Source: Sandaracinaceae bacterium (GTDB lineage Bacteria > Myxococcota_A > Polyangia > Polyangiales > Sandaracinaceae). Taken from it: a stretch of 64,000 nucleotides of DNA. Shown here one piece after another: positions 22,257-32,036 of this stretch. Each line of letters opens with the position of its first letter. Positions within the stretch are counted from its first letter, which is position 1. The notes under the pieces were generated by a model that saw only the letters and a list, made by a program, of their open reading frames with translations, had not been told where the DNA came from and ran no database searches. Location: the NCBI GenBank assembly GCA_040218145.1, contig JAVJQK010000109.1:1-64000 (forward strand), in the 5' to 3' direction. A program made the position numbers and the translations under genes.

Positions 22257-23420
22257 ATGCACGCGAGAAGTAGCCGTCTGGGCGTGGCGCCCGTTCCGCA
22301 CTGGCAGGTCCGCCCTACCCGGGCCGAGATCGATCTCGACGCCCTCGCCCACAACCTCCGCGTCGTGAGGGAGCGCGCCCCCGCCTCCAAGGTGCTCGCG
22401 GTCGTGAAGGCCGACGCGTACGGCCACGGGCTCGAGGCGGTGGCGCGCCGGCTCGCGGACGAGGGCATCGACGGCTTCGGCGTGGCGCTCGTGGAGGAGG
22501 GGCTGATGCTCCGCCAGCGCGGGGTGACGGTGCCGATCCTGGTCCTCAACGGGATCTACGACGGCGCCCACGCCGAGACCCTTCGCGCCGGGCTCACGCC
22601 CGTGATCTACGATCTCGACGACGTCGCGCGCTTCTCGAAGGCGGCCGGCATCGGCACCGCGGACGTGCATCTCAAGGTCGACACCGGCATGACGCGGCTC
22701 GGCGTGCCGGATCACGAGCTCGACGCGTTCCTCGAGGGCCTCGAGGCCTTCCCCAACGTGCGACTCAGCGGGCTGATGACGCACCTCAGCTCGGCCGAGG
22801 ACGACCCCGAGGCGACGCGCGAGCAGCTCGTCCGCTTCGAGGCGGCGAAGGCCCGTGTGCTCGCGCGAGGCCACCGCCCGCGCCTCATCCACGCCGCGAA
22901 CAGCGCGGCCACGCTCTTCCGCGGGGAAGCCCGCTTCGACATGGTCCGCGCCGGCGTCGTGCTCTACGGCGTCATGCCGGGCCCCACGCCCGACCCGGAG
23001 CTCCGCCCGGTGATGCGGGTCCTGACCTCGGTCGCGCGGGTGAAGACCTTCCCCGCGGGCACCGCGGTCGGCTACGGCCGGAGCTGGACCGCCGCGCGTG
23101 AGAGCCGCATCGCGACCCTGGCCATCGGCTACGGCGACGGGTTCCCCCGCAGCCTCTCCAACCGCGCCGACGTGCTCATCCGCGGCCGACGCTGCCCCAT
23201 CGTGGGCCGCGTCTCGATGGACCTGACCGGGGTCGACGTGACGGATCTCCCCGAGTGCGTGCGGGGCGACGAGGCGGTCGTGCTGGGCCATCAGGGCGAG
23301 GCCCGCATCACGGCCGAAGAGCTCGGCGAGCGCGCCGGCTCCATCAGCTGGGAGATCCTCACCCAGATCTCCCCGCGCGTCCCCCGGGTCTGCGTGGCGG
23401 GGCCCTCCGCGGCGTTCTAG
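22257..23420 (+). CDS. alr: Alanine racemase
   Basis: 387 residues. A PLP enzyme making D-alanine for peptidoglycan. RAEIDLDALAHNL opens the barrel, VVKADAYGHG carries the Schiff-base Lys51, VHLKVDTGMTRLGV and SNSAATL-like HAANSAATLF follow, and AVGYGRSW holds the catalytic Tyr. GYGDGFPRSLSNRADVLIRG and CPIVGRVSMDLTGVDVTD form the C-terminal beta domain. The ATG at 22257 was chosen; the frame opens further upstream without coding character. Only 12 bp separate it from thiS, so it may head an alr-thiSGE transcript. Confidence 0.93.
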   Translation: MHARSSRLGVAPVPHWQVRPTRAEIDLDALAHNLRVVRERAPASKVLAVVKADAYGHGLEAVARRLADEGIDGFGVALVEEGLMLRQRGVTVPILVLNGIYDGAHAETLRAGLTPVIYDLDDVARFSKAAGIGTADVHLKVDTGMTRLGVPDHELDAFLEGLEAFPNVRLSGLMTHLSSAEDDPEATREQLVRFEAAKARVLARGHRPRLIHAANSAATLFRGEARFDMVRAGVVLYGVMPGPTPDPELRPVMRVLTSVARVKTFPAGTAVGYGRSWTAARESRIATLAIGYGDGFPRSLSNRADVLIRGRRCPIVGRVSMDLTGVDVTDLPECVRGDEAVVLGHQGEARITAEELGERAGSISWEILTQISPRVPRVCVAGPSAAF

Positions 23421-23432
23421 TCTCCGCGCAGC

Positions 23433-23633
23433 ATGCAGATCGAGGTCAACGGAGAGGCCCGCAGCGTCGACGCGGGCACCACCGTGCGCGGCTTGCTCGA
23501 GGCGCTCGGGCTGGGCGAGACGCTGGTCGCGGTGGAGCGCAACCAGGAGATCGTGCCCCGCGCGGAGCACGCCGAGGCGACGCTCGCGGACGGCGACCGC
23601 CTCGAGATCGTCCACTTCGTCGGCGGCGGTTGA
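23433..23633 (+). CDS. thiS: Sulfur carrier protein ThiS
   Basis: 66 residues, a ubiquitin-fold sulfur carrier for the thiazole of thiamine. It starts [12 protein letters not shown], has [20 protein letters not shown] and ends in GGG after HFV. The C-terminal Gly-Gly is adenylated by ThiF and then thiocarboxylated. No thiF is adjacent. I looked for a TPP riboswitch upstream; the 12-bp spacing from alr leaves no room. Confidence 0.93.
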   Translation: MQIEVNGEARSVDAGTTVRGLLEALGLGETLVAVERNQEIVPRAEHAEATLADGDRLEIVHFVGGG

Positions 23634-23651
23634 GCTGCCCGGGAGAGCACC

Positions 23652-24440
23652 ATGAGCGAAGACGTCTTGAAGATCGGAGAGCACTCGTTCTCCTCACGCC
23701 TCTTCGTCGGGACCGGGAAGTACCGGGACATGGACGAGACCCGCGCCGCGCTCTCGGCCTCGGGGTCGGAGGTCGTGACGGTGGCGGTGCGCCGGGTGGA
23801 TCTCGGCGCCAAGGGCGGGGAGAGCCTGATCGGGCACCTGCTCGAGAAGAAGTACGTCATCTTGCCGAACACGGCCGGGTGCTACACGGCGGAGGAGGCC
23901 GTGCGCACCGCGAAGCTCGCGCGCGAGATGCTCCAGACGGATCTCGTGAAGCTCGAGGTGCTGGGCGACGAGCGCACGCTCTTCCCCGACGTGCCGGCCA
24001 CGCTCGACGCCGCGAAGCAGCTCGTCGACGCCGGCTTCACGGTGCTGCCGTATACGAGCGACGACCCGATCACGGCCAAGCGGCTCGAAGAGCTCGGATG
24101 CGCCGCGGTGATGCCGCTGGCCGCGCCGATCGGGAGCGGGCTCGGGATCCGGAACCCCTACAACATCGAGATCATCCTCCAGCACGCGAGCGTGCCGGTC
24201 ATCGTCGACGCGGGCGTGGGGACGGCGAGCGACGCCGCGGTCGCGATGGAGCTCGGCTGCCACGGCGTGCTCATGAACACGGCGATCGCGGGCGCGAAGG
24301 ACCCCGTCCGCATGGCGCGCGCGATGCGGAAGGCCGTCGAGGCGGGGCGTGACGCCTACCTCGCGGGGCGCATCCCGAAGCGCCTCTACGCGACGGCCTC
24401 CTCGCCGCTCGAGGGCGTGATCGGGTCCACGCAGGGGTGA
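23652..24440 (+). CDS. thiG: Thiazole synthase ThiG
   Basis: 262 residues. It condenses 1-deoxy-xylulose 5-phosphate, dehydroglycine and ThiS thiocarboxylate to the thiazole phosphate. It shows [33 protein letters not shown] with the Schiff-base Lys, [40 protein letters not shown] and [14 protein letters not shown], all family hallmarks. GGGAGAG lies just before the ATG. The stop overlaps the thiE GTG (GTGA). Confidence 0.95.
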   Translation: MSEDVLKIGEHSFSSRLFVGTGKYRDMDETRAALSASGSEVVTVAVRRVDLGAKGGESLIGHLLEKKYVILPNTAGCYTAEEAVRTAKLAREMLQTDLVKLEVLGDERTLFPDVPATLDAAKQLVDAGFTVLPYTSDDPITAKRLEELGCAAVMPLAAPIGSGLGIRNPYNIEIILQHASVPVIVDAGVGTASDAAVAMELGCHGVLMNTAIAGAKDPVRMARAMRKAVEAGRDAYLAGRIPKRLYATASSPLEGVIGSTQG

Positions 24441-25063
24441 GCCCCCCGCGGTTCGTCCTGACGCTGATCACGCCACAGCCGCTCGACCTCGGGCGGCTGC
24501 GGGAGGCGCTCGAGGGCGCGCCCGAGGGCGCCGTCTCGGTGCAGCTCCGTCAGGCCGAGGCGGCGGAGCGCCATCGGCTGGCGGAGCCCGTGCTGGAGCT
24601 GTGCCGGGCGCGCGGCGCCGCCCTGATCGTCAACGCCGACCTCGCGCTCGCGGCCGCGCTCGGCGCGGACGGCGTGCAGCTGCCCGAGCGCGGGCCGTCG
24701 CTCGAGGAGGCGCGCGCGGCCCTGGGCGACGACGTGTGGCTGGGCGTGTCGCGGCACGACGCGGAGGGGCTCGCGCGCGCCTCCGAGGCGAGCTTCGCGC
24801 TGGTGTCGCCGGTGTTCGCGGTGCCGGGCAAGGGCGCGCCGCTCGGCGTCGACGGCTTCGCCCGGACCGTCGCGGCCGCGCGCACGCCCGTCCACGCGCT
24901 CGGAGGTGTCGACGCGAGGCACGGGGCGGCGCTCCGTGCTGCGGGCGCGGCGGGGCTCGCGGTGATCCGCGCCGTGTTCGACGCCGACGCCCCGGCGGAG
25001 GCCGCGCGAGCCCTCGTCGCGCCCTTCCTCGAGCCGCCGCCGGACGGAGGGGCGACCCGGTAG
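24437..25063 (+). CDS. thiE: Thiamine phosphate synthase ThiE
   Basis: 208 residues. It joins hydroxymethylpyrimidine diphosphate and thiazole phosphate. Motifs: LTLITPQPL at the N-terminus, [71 protein letters not shown] and a C-terminal [20 protein letters not shown] followed by AVIRAVF. The usual VGxSxH phosphate loop reads [11 protein letters not shown] start overlaps thiG by 4 nt. Some TenI-type paralogues share this fold, but the order thiS-thiG-thiE supports ThiE. Confidence 0.88.
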   Translation: MSPPRFVLTLITPQPLDLGRLREALEGAPEGAVSVQLRQAEAAERHRLAEPVLELCRARGAALIVNADLALAAALGADGVQLPERGPSLEEARAALGDDVWLGVSRHDAEGLARASEASFALVSPVFAVPGKGAPLGVDGFARTVAAARTPVHALGGVDARHGAALRAAGAAGLAVIRAVFDADAPAEAARALVAPFLEPPPDGGATR

Positions 25064-25091
25064 TCCTTGCTCGCGCCGCACGCCGCGCGGC

Positions 25092-25748
25092 ATGATCGAG
25101 CCGGACTGGAGCGACGTGCGCGACTTCACCAAGGGCCTCCTCAAGTTTCTCGGCGTGGTGCTGCTGCTCGCGGGCGTCGCTGCCGCGGTGCTCTATTTCT
25201 TCTTCGTGCGCGTGGTGGAGGTCGGCCACAACGCGATGGCGCCGACCATCATGGTCGGCGACCGGGTGCTGGTCTGGCGCGGCCACGACTTCGAGCTCGG
25301 CGAGGCGGTGCTCTGCGCGCACCCCAGCCAGCCGGGCCGGTTCGTGCTCGGGCGCGTCGTGGCCCGCACGGGGCAGACGGTGGAGATCTCCCGGGGCGGT
25401 CTGCGCATCAACGGAGAGTCGCCGGACCGCGACGCGCGGCCGCCGTTCGAGTTCTACGACGCCGAGCGCGGCGAGTCCTACCAGGTCGAGTGGGGGATCG
25501 AGACCGTGGTCGACCAGACGTACACCTACATGGCGCGGGCCCGGCGTCGACCGATGGAGATGCGCCCGCGGCAGGTCACGGGCGCGGCGGTGTTCCTCCT
25601 GAGCGACAACCGCTCCTACGCGGGCGAGGACAGCCGCACGTTCGGGCAGGTCAACCTGGCCACGTGCGAAGGTCACGTCTTCATGCGCCTGACCGCGGCC
25701 GACTCCCCGGACGTGGTCGGCAACAGCCACCTCGACCTCATCGACTGA
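25092..25748 (+). CDS. Signal peptidase I homologue lacking catalytic Ser and Lys
   Basis: 218 residues with the S26 signal peptidase I layout: one membrane span (LLKFLGVVLLLAGVAAAVLY), then the box VVEVGHNAMAPTIMVGDRV, the box LGRVVARTGQTVEI, and the terminal box FLLSDNRSYAGEDSRTFGQV. In active enzymes the first box is SM-x-PT with nucleophile Ser; here residue 48 is Ala (N-A-M-A-P-T). The general-base Lys normally preceding RVVG is Gly87. The structural SDNR...DSR-x-FG box is intact. It is therefore predicted to be folded, membrane-anchored and inactive as a protease. The DNA reads cleanly, so a sequencing error at both sites is unlikely. Confidence 0.8.
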   Translation: MIEPDWSDVRDFTKGLLKFLGVVLLLAGVAAAVLYFFFVRVVEVGHNAMAPTIMVGDRVLVWRGHDFELGEAVLCAHPSQPGRFVLGRVVARTGQTVEISRGGLRINGESPDRDARPPFEFYDAERGESYQVEWGIETVVDQTYTYMARARRRPMEMRPRQVTGAAVFLLSDNRSYAGEDSRTFGQVNLATCEGHVFMRLTAADSPDVVGNSHLDLID

Positions 25749-25805
25749 CGCCGCCCCCCTCGCACGCGGGTGGACATCGCGGCCCTTTGCGGGGAGAGTC
25801 CGCGC

Positions 25806-26378
25806 ATGCGCTCGCTGCTGCTGTTGACCCTGTCCCTCTGGCTCGCCGCGCCCACGCTCGGCCTCGCCCAGGAGGCGCCCTCCGACGACGCCCCCTCCGA
25901 AGACAGGCCCACGCGAACGACCGAGGAGGCGGCCCCGGGCCAGCCTCGCTACCTGGCCGCGATGCGCGCGGAGCTCGAGGCGATGCGCGCCGACGGGGCG
26001 CGCTGCGAAGCCCTCGACCCGCAGCGAGGCCAGTGCCGCTTCACCGCCCGCGGGACGACGACGGGCCGCGCGTTCGAGGTGCAGCTCGTCTACAGCGACC
26101 GCACGGACACCATCTACTTCTACGTCGAGGACTACCTGAGCGCGCCGCCCGACGCCGGGTCCACCCCGACCGTCCTGCGTCGCCTGATGGAGCTCAACTG
26201 GAGCCTGCTGATCGGCAAGTTCGAGTGGGACTCGACCGACGGCGAGGTCCGGCTCGCGATCATCCTCAACACGGACTCCAACTTCGACCGGCGCGCCTTC
26301 CGCTCGTCCGTCCGCGCCATCGGGCAGCTCGCGGACCGCTACCACAGCGAGCTGTCCCGCATCGCGCGCGGCGACTGA
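25806..26378 (+). CDS. Secreted YbjN-domain protein
   Basis: 190 residues. The ATG at 25806 follows GGGGAGAG at good spacing and starts a signal peptide (MRSLLLLTLSLWLAAPTLGL, cleavage near AQ). After an acidic linker the domain RYLAAMRAELEAMRADG ... CRFTARGTTTGRAFEVQLVY ... VLRRLMELNWSLLIGKFEWD ... VRLAIILNTDSNFDR resembles the YbjN/type-III-chaperone fold. The 'LMELNWxLxxGxFxxD' and 'LxxxxxxxDFDRxAFxxxV' segments are its signature. Its function is unknown. It is 57 bp after the inactive signal peptidase gene, on the same strand. Confidence 0.7.
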   Translation: MRSLLLLTLSLWLAAPTLGLAQEAPSDDAPSEDRPTRTTEEAAPGQPRYLAAMRAELEAMRADGARCEALDPQRGQCRFTARGTTTGRAFEVQLVYSDRTDTIYFYVEDYLSAPPDAGSTPTVLRRLMELNWSLLIGKFEWDSTDGEVRLAIILNTDSNFDRRAFRSSVRAIGQLADRYHSELSRIARGD

Positions 26379-26425
26379 CCGACCGAGCGCCCGGGCTGGC
26401 ACGCCGCGTGTAGACTCGCCCGAGC

Positions 26426-27670
26426 ATGGGTGAGATCGGGACGCTTCCTCCAGTTCGCGGCGGTCAACGGCACAGTCCGGCCCACCCTCACCGCGCGCTC
26501 TGGCCCATCGCCGCCGCTCTTCTCCTCTGCCTGGCCTCCCCGATCCTCGCCAGCGCGCAGCGCCCGCGCGTCGCCCCCGACGAGGCAACCGATGCCGACG
26601 CGGAGTCGGACGCCGGAGCGGGAGCGGATACAGGTGCCGATGCGGACGCGGCGGCCGATGCGGATGCGGCGGCCGATACGGATGCGGGCGCGGATGCGGC
26701 AGCGGATGCGGATGCGGACGCGGATGCGGACGCGGCGGCCGATGCGGATGCGGGCGCGGATGCGGCAGCGGATGCGGCAGCGGATGCGGCAGCGGATGCG
26801 GATGCGGGCGCGGACGCGGTGGCGGATGCGGACGCGGCAGCGGATGCGGACGCGGCGGCGGATGCAGATGCGAATGCGGCAGCGGGATCGGCATCGAACC
26901 CAGGGACGGGTTCAGCCACCACCTCGGGCGCCCACTCCAGCCTCGGCTCGCCCACCTCGTCCGGCTTCGCCCACCCCACCCCACCCCGCGAAACGCCGCC
27001 GCCCCAGCTCGAGCGCCCGCGCTGGTGGCGCATGCCCCGAGAGACGGTGCGTCGCCCCCTCACCCTCCCGCAAGGCGTGTTGCGGTTCGATCAGATCCTC
27101 GCGGTGAGCGTCTTCGGGCTCGCCCGTGGCACGGGGTACTTCCGTTTCGGGGCGGGCCTGCACGACGACTTCGAGATCGGCACGACCCCGGTCGCGGTGA
27201 ACATCCCGTGGCCCACCGCCGATCACCCGAGCGTGTACGTGCGCGGCCGGGCGCTCTCGGGCGACGTGCAGCTGGCGGTGCGCTCGGAGCTGTGGCTCCC
27301 GCTCTGGGGTCAGCTGCCGTGGCAGTGGGAGCTGGGCGTGGAGCTGGCGGTGACCTCGGGCTGGTTCCGGTTCGACGCCGGCCTCGACTACGCGCTCCTG
27401 TTCGCCGATCCGCTGCAGCAGCGCATCGGCCTTCCGCTCACCGCGACCTTCCAGGCCGGCCCGAACGGCTTCGGCGTGACCACCGGCGTCTACGTGTTCA
27501 ACGACTTCGACGACGTCGACGTGCCGCTGCTGCTGAGCTGGACGTTCGCCTTCCGCGGCTACCAGGGGCCGCTGGCCGACGCGCGGCTCGAGGGTGGCAT
27601 CACCGATCTCGAGCGGGCAGACCAGGCGTGGCTGATCCGCGGCGTGCTGACCTTCTTCGCCTACCTCTGA
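26426..27670 (+). CDS. Outer-membrane protein with long Asp/Ala repeat tract
   Basis: 414 residues. A signal peptide (LWPIAAALLLCLASPILASA) is followed by a tract of about 105 residues made almost only of Asp and Ala, with a few Gly, Thr and Glu (residues about 52-157). A Ser/Thr/Pro linker follows, then about 210 residues of alternating hydrophobic/aromatic strands (GTGYFRFGAGLHDDFEIG, LWGQLPWQWELGVELAV, WFRFDAGLDYALLF) ending in Leu after FFAY. The C-terminal part fits an outer-membrane beta barrel with a terminal aromatic-rich strand. The acidic tract could bind divalent cations or act as a stiff spacer (inference). It is convergent with the next gene, the stops being 1 bp apart. Confidence 0.65.
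   Translation: MGEIGTLPPVRGGQRHSPAHPHRALWPIAAALLLCLASPILASAQRPRVAPDEATDADAESDAGAGADTGADADAAADADAAADTDAGADAAADADADADADAAADADAGADAAADAAADAAADADAGADAVADADAAADADAAADADANAAAGSASNPGTGSATTSGAHSSLGSPTSSGFAHPTPPRETPPPQLERPRWWRMPRETVRRPLTLPQGVLRFDQILAVSVFGLARGTGYFRFGAGLHDDFEIGTTPVAVNIPWPTADHPSVYVRGRALSGDVQLAVRSELWLPLWGQLPWQWELGVELAVTSGWFRFDAGLDYALLFADPLQQRIGLPLTATFQAGPNGFGVTTGVYVFNDFDDVDVPLLLSWTFAFRGYQGPLADARLEGGITDLERADQAWLIRGVLTFFAYL
26587..26886 (+). repeat. In-frame hexanucleotide tandem repeat (Asp/Ala codons)
   Basis: About 300 bp built of imperfect GCGGAT, GCGGAC and GATGCG hexamers within the coding sequence of the outer-membrane protein. All units keep the frame, so slippage would change only the length of the Asp/Ala tract. 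The other frames read poly-Arg/Met or poly-Ser and are artefacts. Confidence 0.9.
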
Positions 27671-27671
27671 G

Positions 27672-28556
27672 TCAGTCGACGACGAGGCGCACCGGCACCG
27701 CGAGATCGACGAACTGCGCCTGCCAATTGGATGGACCGGCGCCGAGGGCGACGCCCGACCCGAGCGCGCGCGCGATGCACTCCGCCTCCGCGCCGTCGCC
27801 GACCGAAGAGAGCGCCACGTCCGCGCGGCGCACGTCGCCGGTCCGCGCCTCCACGTTCAATCGCACGACGACCTGTCCCTCCGGCGTCGCGCCTCGGGCG
27901 ACCCCCTCCGCGTGACAGCGCGCGATCCCCGGCCGGGCCGCCGCGAGCGCTCGCTGCCAGGCCTCGGGGGCGGCGGTGCCGTTGGGGAAGCGGGCCTCTC
28001 CGACCGCGCCGCGCGGGCCCTCGCCGGGGATGGCCAGCGCCTCGCGATCGTCCAGCCAGGCGCGCAGTCGATCGGTCTCGGCCCGCGCGACCCGCTCGTC
28101 GGCCGAAGAGACGAGCTCCGCGAACGCCAGGTCGACCCGCACGATGGTGACCGCGTGCTGACCCCGCACGAGGCAGGGCTGGCGGCCGGGGTCGTCGAAG
28201 CCGAGGAAGAAGCCGAGCTTCAGGCGCGCTCCCGCCGCGGCGGCGTCCCGGAGCGCTCGCCCCACGGCCTCGTCCGCCTCGAACGCGACGGGCTCGAGCC
28301 CCGAGATCAGGAGCGAGACGCGCCCATCCAGCGCCATGAGGTTGCGGCGCGTGCTGACGGGGACGCGGTCCCCGCGTCGCGCGGCGAGCTCCCAGCCCGG
28401 ATCGACCTCGATGACGTAGAGCCGCGAGCTCGTGCGCTCGCGCGCCGCTTCGCATGCGCCGTGCACGGCCGCGAGGTTCTCGAGCGCGTTCGCGTCGGCG
28501 AGCGCAGAGCCCGGCAAGGCCACCAGCAGGATGAGGAGCGACAGGCCGCGACGCAT
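27672..28556 (-). CDS. Periplasmic protein with AgmX/TonB-like C-terminal domain
   Basis: 294 residues. A signal peptide (LSLLILLVALPGSALADA) precedes an unrecognised 170-residue region containing LKLGFFLGFDDPGRQPCL. The C-terminal 100 residues follow the AgmX/TonB-C pattern: RCHAEGVARGATPEGQVVVR, LNVEARTGDVRRADV, then ECIARALGSGVALGAG with paired cysteines. It is one of three such domains in the window (also 5844-6269 and 39497-40915). The proteins usually act in myxobacterial envelope or gliding complexes, but no partner genes lie nearby. Confidence 0.65.
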   Translation of the reverse strand: MRRGLSLLILLVALPGSALADANALENLAAVHGACEAARERTSSRLYVIEVDPGWELAARRGDRVPVSTRRNLMALDGRVSLLISGLEPVAFEADEAVGRALRDAAAAGARLKLGFFLGFDDPGRQPCLVRGQHAVTIVRVDLAFAELVSSADERVARAETDRLRAWLDDREALAIPGEGPRGAVGEARFPNGTAAPEAWQRALAAARPGIARCHAEGVARGATPEGQVVVRLNVEARTGDVRRADVALSSVGDGAEAECIARALGSGVALGAGPSNWQAQFVDLAVPVRLVVD

Positions 28557-28607
28557 GCCCGGAAGCTGACGCTCCGCGCCGCGGGCGTCAACAAAGCGAA
28601 GAACGGC

Positions 28608-29681
28608 TCACGGCGAGAGCGCGCGCCACGCGGCGCCGACGCTGGCCTGGATCACCTGCGTCGCGAAGACGGGGTCGAGCCCCTCGACGTCATCGGGGCC
28701 CCCGCGGCAGTGGTACTCGTCGTACCGGAACTCGGAGGTGTCGGTGAGCATCATGCCGGGCGCGTCCTGCAGCCAGAACGGCGAGTGATCCGAGCGGCGC
28801 AGATCGCCCGTCGCGGGCGAGGTGAGGAGGCCGTCGTTCAGGAGGAGCGAGATGACGGGCAGGCCAACCCGCGCCCCCAGCTCGACGAGATCCGCGGCCA
28901 CCGTCTCGCTGTATCGCTCGTCGCCGATGGCGGCGAGGAAGTCGCCCCGGCTCTCCCGCGCTTCGATCTGGCGGACCTCGCGCGGGAAGAGCAGGTCGAA
29001 GCCCTCGGGCAGCTCCTGGCTCCCCGGCGTGTCGTCGCGGTAGCCGATCATCTCGAACACGAGGTTCGCGCGGAGGTCGTCGCCGTCCGCGCCGGCCCGC
29101 TCGGCGTAGGCGCGCGAGCCGATCAGCCCGCGCTCCTCTTCGTCCCAGCACGCGACGACCAGGGTGCGCGCGTGCTCGGTGGAGGCCAGGACGCGAGCCG
29201 CCTCGAGCACGCCGGCCACCCCCGTCGCGTTGTCGTCGGCGCCCGCGCAGTCCGGCACCGAGTCGTAGTGGGCCGAGAGCAGCACCCGCTCGCTCGCCGC
29301 GGTGGTCCCCGCGAGCGTGCCCACGATGTTCACGCCGGTGCCGTAGTCGTGGCGCTCGACGTCCATGCCGAGCGCGGCGAAGCGCGTCGCGCACAGCTCG
29401 CGCACCGCCTCGTGGTGCGGGGTCCCCGGTGAGCGGGGCTGCGCGATCTCGGTCAGGTCGGCCTCGTAGCGGCTCTGCTCGACGCAGGCCATCGCGGCCT
29501 CTTCGGAGTCCGTACCGCAGGGCGGCAGCGGCGGAGGGCCCGCGTCGGGCTCGGTGGCGTCCGCGTCGGCGCTCGCGTCGAGACCGTCGACGGAGCCGTC
29601 GACCGGGTCGGCCTCGCCGTCACAGCCGAACGAGAGCGTGAGCAGAGAGAGGCCGAGCACCCATGAGAACGCACGTCGCAT
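28608..29681 (-). CDS. M28-family metallopeptidase lipoprotein
   Basis: About 357 residues. The lipoprotein signal RRAFSWVLGLSLLTLSFGC is followed by an Asp/Ala/Pro linker to residue 50. The M28 aminopeptidase-like core keeps its zinc ligands and catalytic acids: LLSAHYDSVPDCAGADDNAT gives His and the bridging Asp, ACWDEEERGLIGS gives the Glu-Glu pair, LRRSDHSPFW is substrate-proximal, and DEYHCRGG supplies the last His. The family removes N-terminal residues using two zinc ions. Lipid anchoring places it in the envelope. The ATG at 29681 is preferred; GTG at 29690 is in frame. Confidence 0.85.
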   Translation of the reverse strand: MRRAFSWVLGLSLLTLSFGCDGEADPVDGSVDGLDASADADATEPDAGPPPLPPCGTDSEEAAMACVEQSRYEADLTEIAQPRSPGTPHHEAVRELCATRFAALGMDVERHDYGTGVNIVGTLAGTTAASERVLLSAHYDSVPDCAGADDNATGVAGVLEAARVLASTEHARTLVVACWDEEERGLIGSRAYAERAGADGDDLRANLVFEMIGYRDDTPGSQELPEGFDLLFPREVRQIEARESRGDFLAAIGDERYSETVAADLVELGARVGLPVISLLLNDGLLTSPATGDLRRSDHSPFWLQDAPGMMLTDTSEFRYDEYHCRGGPDDVEGLDPVFATQVIQASVGAAWRALSP

Positions 29682-29738
29682 GAGAGACACATTGCCCGTT
29701 TCGGGGCGCCGTTCAAACCGGTTTCGGGCGACGATCTC

Positions 29739-32036
29739 TCAGGAGACGATGGCGTCGAGCGCGGCGAGGTGGCGCGCCGCGAGGTCGGCCACGGAGACCC
29801 GCAGCGCGTCCTCGATGTCGACGTGATCGCCAGCGACCTCGCCGATCGGGGCGAGCGGCACGCCGTGCTCGGCGCACACCGCGGCCACCGCGTCGCGGTC
29901 CGCCTCGGCGAAGCTGACGACGACGCGCGTGGGCTCCTCGGAGAACAGGCGCGCGGCCGGGGGGACGTCGCCGGCGCCGGGGAGCGACACGCGGCAGCCG
30001 AGCCCGTTCGCGATGCACGCCTCCGCCACGCAGACGCCGAAGCCTCCGTCGCTGACGTCGTGCGCGCTGGAGAGGAGGCGCGCCTTCGCGAGGGCGAGGA
30101 GCGCGCGCTGGAGCCGCACCTCGGCGTCGAGGTCGATGCCCACCGGGGCGCCGCCGACGCGCCCGGTCCGGGACACCCAGTACTCCGAGCCGCCGAGCGC
30201 GCCGCGCGAGGGGACGCCGAGGTGCGCGATGACGTCGCCGGGCACCCGGAAGCCGCTCGGCACGCGGTGCGACGGGTCTTCGAGCTGACCGACCACCGCG
30301 ACGGTGGGCGTGGGCAGGATGGGCTTGCCGTCGGTCTCGTTGTAGAGGCTGACGTTGCCGCTGACGATCGGCACGTCGAGCGCCGTGCAGGCCTCCGCCA
30401 GTCCGTCGATGGCGCGGGCGAAGCGCCACATCGTGGTGGGCGTCTCCGGGCTCCCGAAGTTGAGGCAGTCGGTCGTGCCCAGCGGCTTGCCGCCGCTGCA
30501 CGCGATGTTGCGCGCGCACTCCGCGACGGCCATCGCCGCGCCCTGGCGCGGGTCGAGCAAGACGTGCCGACCGTTGCAGTCGACGCTGACGGCGAGGAAC
30601 TTCTCGATCGTCTCGCCCTCCTTCTCGCAGAACACGCGGACCACGGCCGCGTCCGCCTCGCCGGGCCGGAACACGGTGCCGTCGCGCACGACGTGATCGT
30701 ACTGACGCCAGATCCACTGGCGGCTCCCCAGGTTGGGCGAGCCCACCATCTCGCGCAGCGCGTCGGCGCAGTCGACGTCGGTGGGCGGCGCCGGCTCGAG
30801 CGGCTCGGGCGCGGGCTCGGCCTGGGGCCGGTCGTACTTGGGCGCCTCGTCCGCGAGGGCGCCGATCGGGATGTCGACGACGAGCTGCGCGGCGCGCTCG
30901 GACGGGTCCGAGACGAGCGGGTCGTACCCGGGCGTGGCCTTGCAGACGAAGCGGCCGCTGCCCGTGACGCGGCCGATCACCGCCGCCTCGAGGTCCCACT
31001 TCTCGCAGAGCTCGAGGACCTCGTGCTCACGGCCCGCCTTGGCGACCATCAGCATGCGCTCCTGCGACTCGCTCAGGAGCATCTCGTAGGGAGAGAGGCC
31101 CCGGGCCCGGCGCGGGATCATGTCGAGGTCGAGCTCGATGCCGCTGCCGGAGCGGGCCGCCATCTCGACCGACGAGCTGGTCAGCCCGGCCGCCCCCATG
31201 TCCTGCACGCCGACGAGGCAGTCGGCCGCGAAGATCTCGAGGCACGCCTCGAGGAGCAGCTTCTCCATGAAGGGGTCGCCGACCTGTACGGTGGGCAACT
31301 TCTTGTCGGAGTCGTCGTCGAACTCGGCCGAGGCCATCGTCGCGCCGTGAATGCCGTCGCGGCCCGTGCGCGCGCCGACGTAGAGGACCGGGTTGCCCTC
31401 CCCCTCCGCCGTGCCGAAGAAGAGGCCGTCGGTCGCGGCGATGCCGACGGTGAAGGCGTTGACGAGGATGTTGCCGTCGTAGCTGGCGTCGAACTGCACC
31501 TCGCCGCCCACGGTGGGCACGCCGATGCAATTTCCGTAGCCGCCGATCCCCGCCACGACCCCCGCGAGCAGCCGCGGCGTCTTGGGGTGATCGGGCCGGC
31601 CGAAGCGCAGGCTGTTGAGCGACGCGACCGGCCGCGCGCCCATGGTGAACACGTCGCGCAGGATGCCGCCGACGCCCGTCGCCGCGCCCTGGTAGGGCTC
31701 GATGTAGGACGGGTGGTTGTGGCTCTCCATCTTGAACACGGCGCAGAAGCCGTCGCCGATGTCGACCGCGCCCGCGTTCTCGCCCGGGCCCTGCACGACC
31801 TGCGCGCCCTCGGTGGGGAGGCGCGCGAGGTGCAGGCGCGAGCTCTTGTAGGAGCAGTGCTCGGACCACATCACGCTGAACACGCCCAGCTCGGCGTAGG
31901 TCGGGTCGCGCCCGAGGAAGAAGACCACGCGCTCCCACTCGGCGTCGGTGAGGCCGAACTCGCGCGCGATCTCGCGGGACACGCTCGGCTCACCGGGGAA
32001 CGGGACGGGCGCGCCGGGGAGAGTGTCGTGGGTCAT
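29739..32036 (-). CDS. purL: Phosphoribosylformylglycinamidine synthase, large subunit
   Basis: 765 residues, the small PurL type that works with PurQ and PurS. It converts FGAR to FGAM with ATP and ammonia. Motifs: [100 protein letters not shown], and in the second half [20 protein letters not shown] lies seven bases before the ATG, which overlaps the purQ stop (ATGA). purS is not in this cluster. Confidence 0.96.
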   Translation of the reverse strand: MTHDTLPGAPVPFPGEPSVSREIAREFGLTDAEWERVVFFLGRDPTYAELGVFSVMWSEHCSYKSSRLHLARLPTEGAQVVQGPGENAGAVDIGDGFCAVFKMESHNHPSYIEPYQGAATGVGGILRDVFTMGARPVASLNSLRFGRPDHPKTPRLLAGVVAGIGGYGNCIGVPTVGGEVQFDASYDGNILVNAFTVGIAATDGLFFGTAEGEGNPVLYVGARTGRDGIHGATMASAEFDDDSDKKLPTVQVGDPFMEKLLLEACLEIFAADCLVGVQDMGAAGLTSSSVEMAARSGSGIELDLDMIPRRARGLSPYEMLLSESQERMLMVAKAGREHEVLELCEKWDLEAAVIGRVTGSGRFVCKATPGYDPLVSDPSERAAQLVVDIPIGALADEAPKYDRPQAEPAPEPLEPAPPTDVDCADALREMVGSPNLGSRQWIWRQYDHVVRDGTVFRPGEADAAVVRVFCEKEGETIEKFLAVSVDCNGRHVLLDPRQGAAMAVAECARNIACSGGKPLGTTDCLNFGSPETPTTMWRFARAIDGLAEACTALDVPIVSGNVSLYNETDGKPILPTPTVAVVGQLEDPSHRVPSGFRVPGDVIAHLGVPSRGALGGSEYWVSRTGRVGGAPVGIDLDAEVRLQRALLALAKARLLSSAHDVSDGGFGVCVAEACIANGLGCRVSLPGAGDVPPAARLFSEEPTRVVVSFAEADRDAVAAVCAEHGVPLAPIGEVAGDHVDIEDALRVSVADLAARHLAALDAIVS

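Noticed and set aside
23421-23432. TPP riboswitch upstream of thiS
   Set aside because: Only 12 bp separate alr and thiS, and nothing resembling the TPP core is present upstream of alr either.
26430-27107. Arg/Met-rich and Ser/Ala-rich frames across the Asp/Ala tract
   Set aside because: These are frame-shifted readings of the hexamer repeats; only the Asp/Ala frame has a signal peptide and a structured C-terminus.
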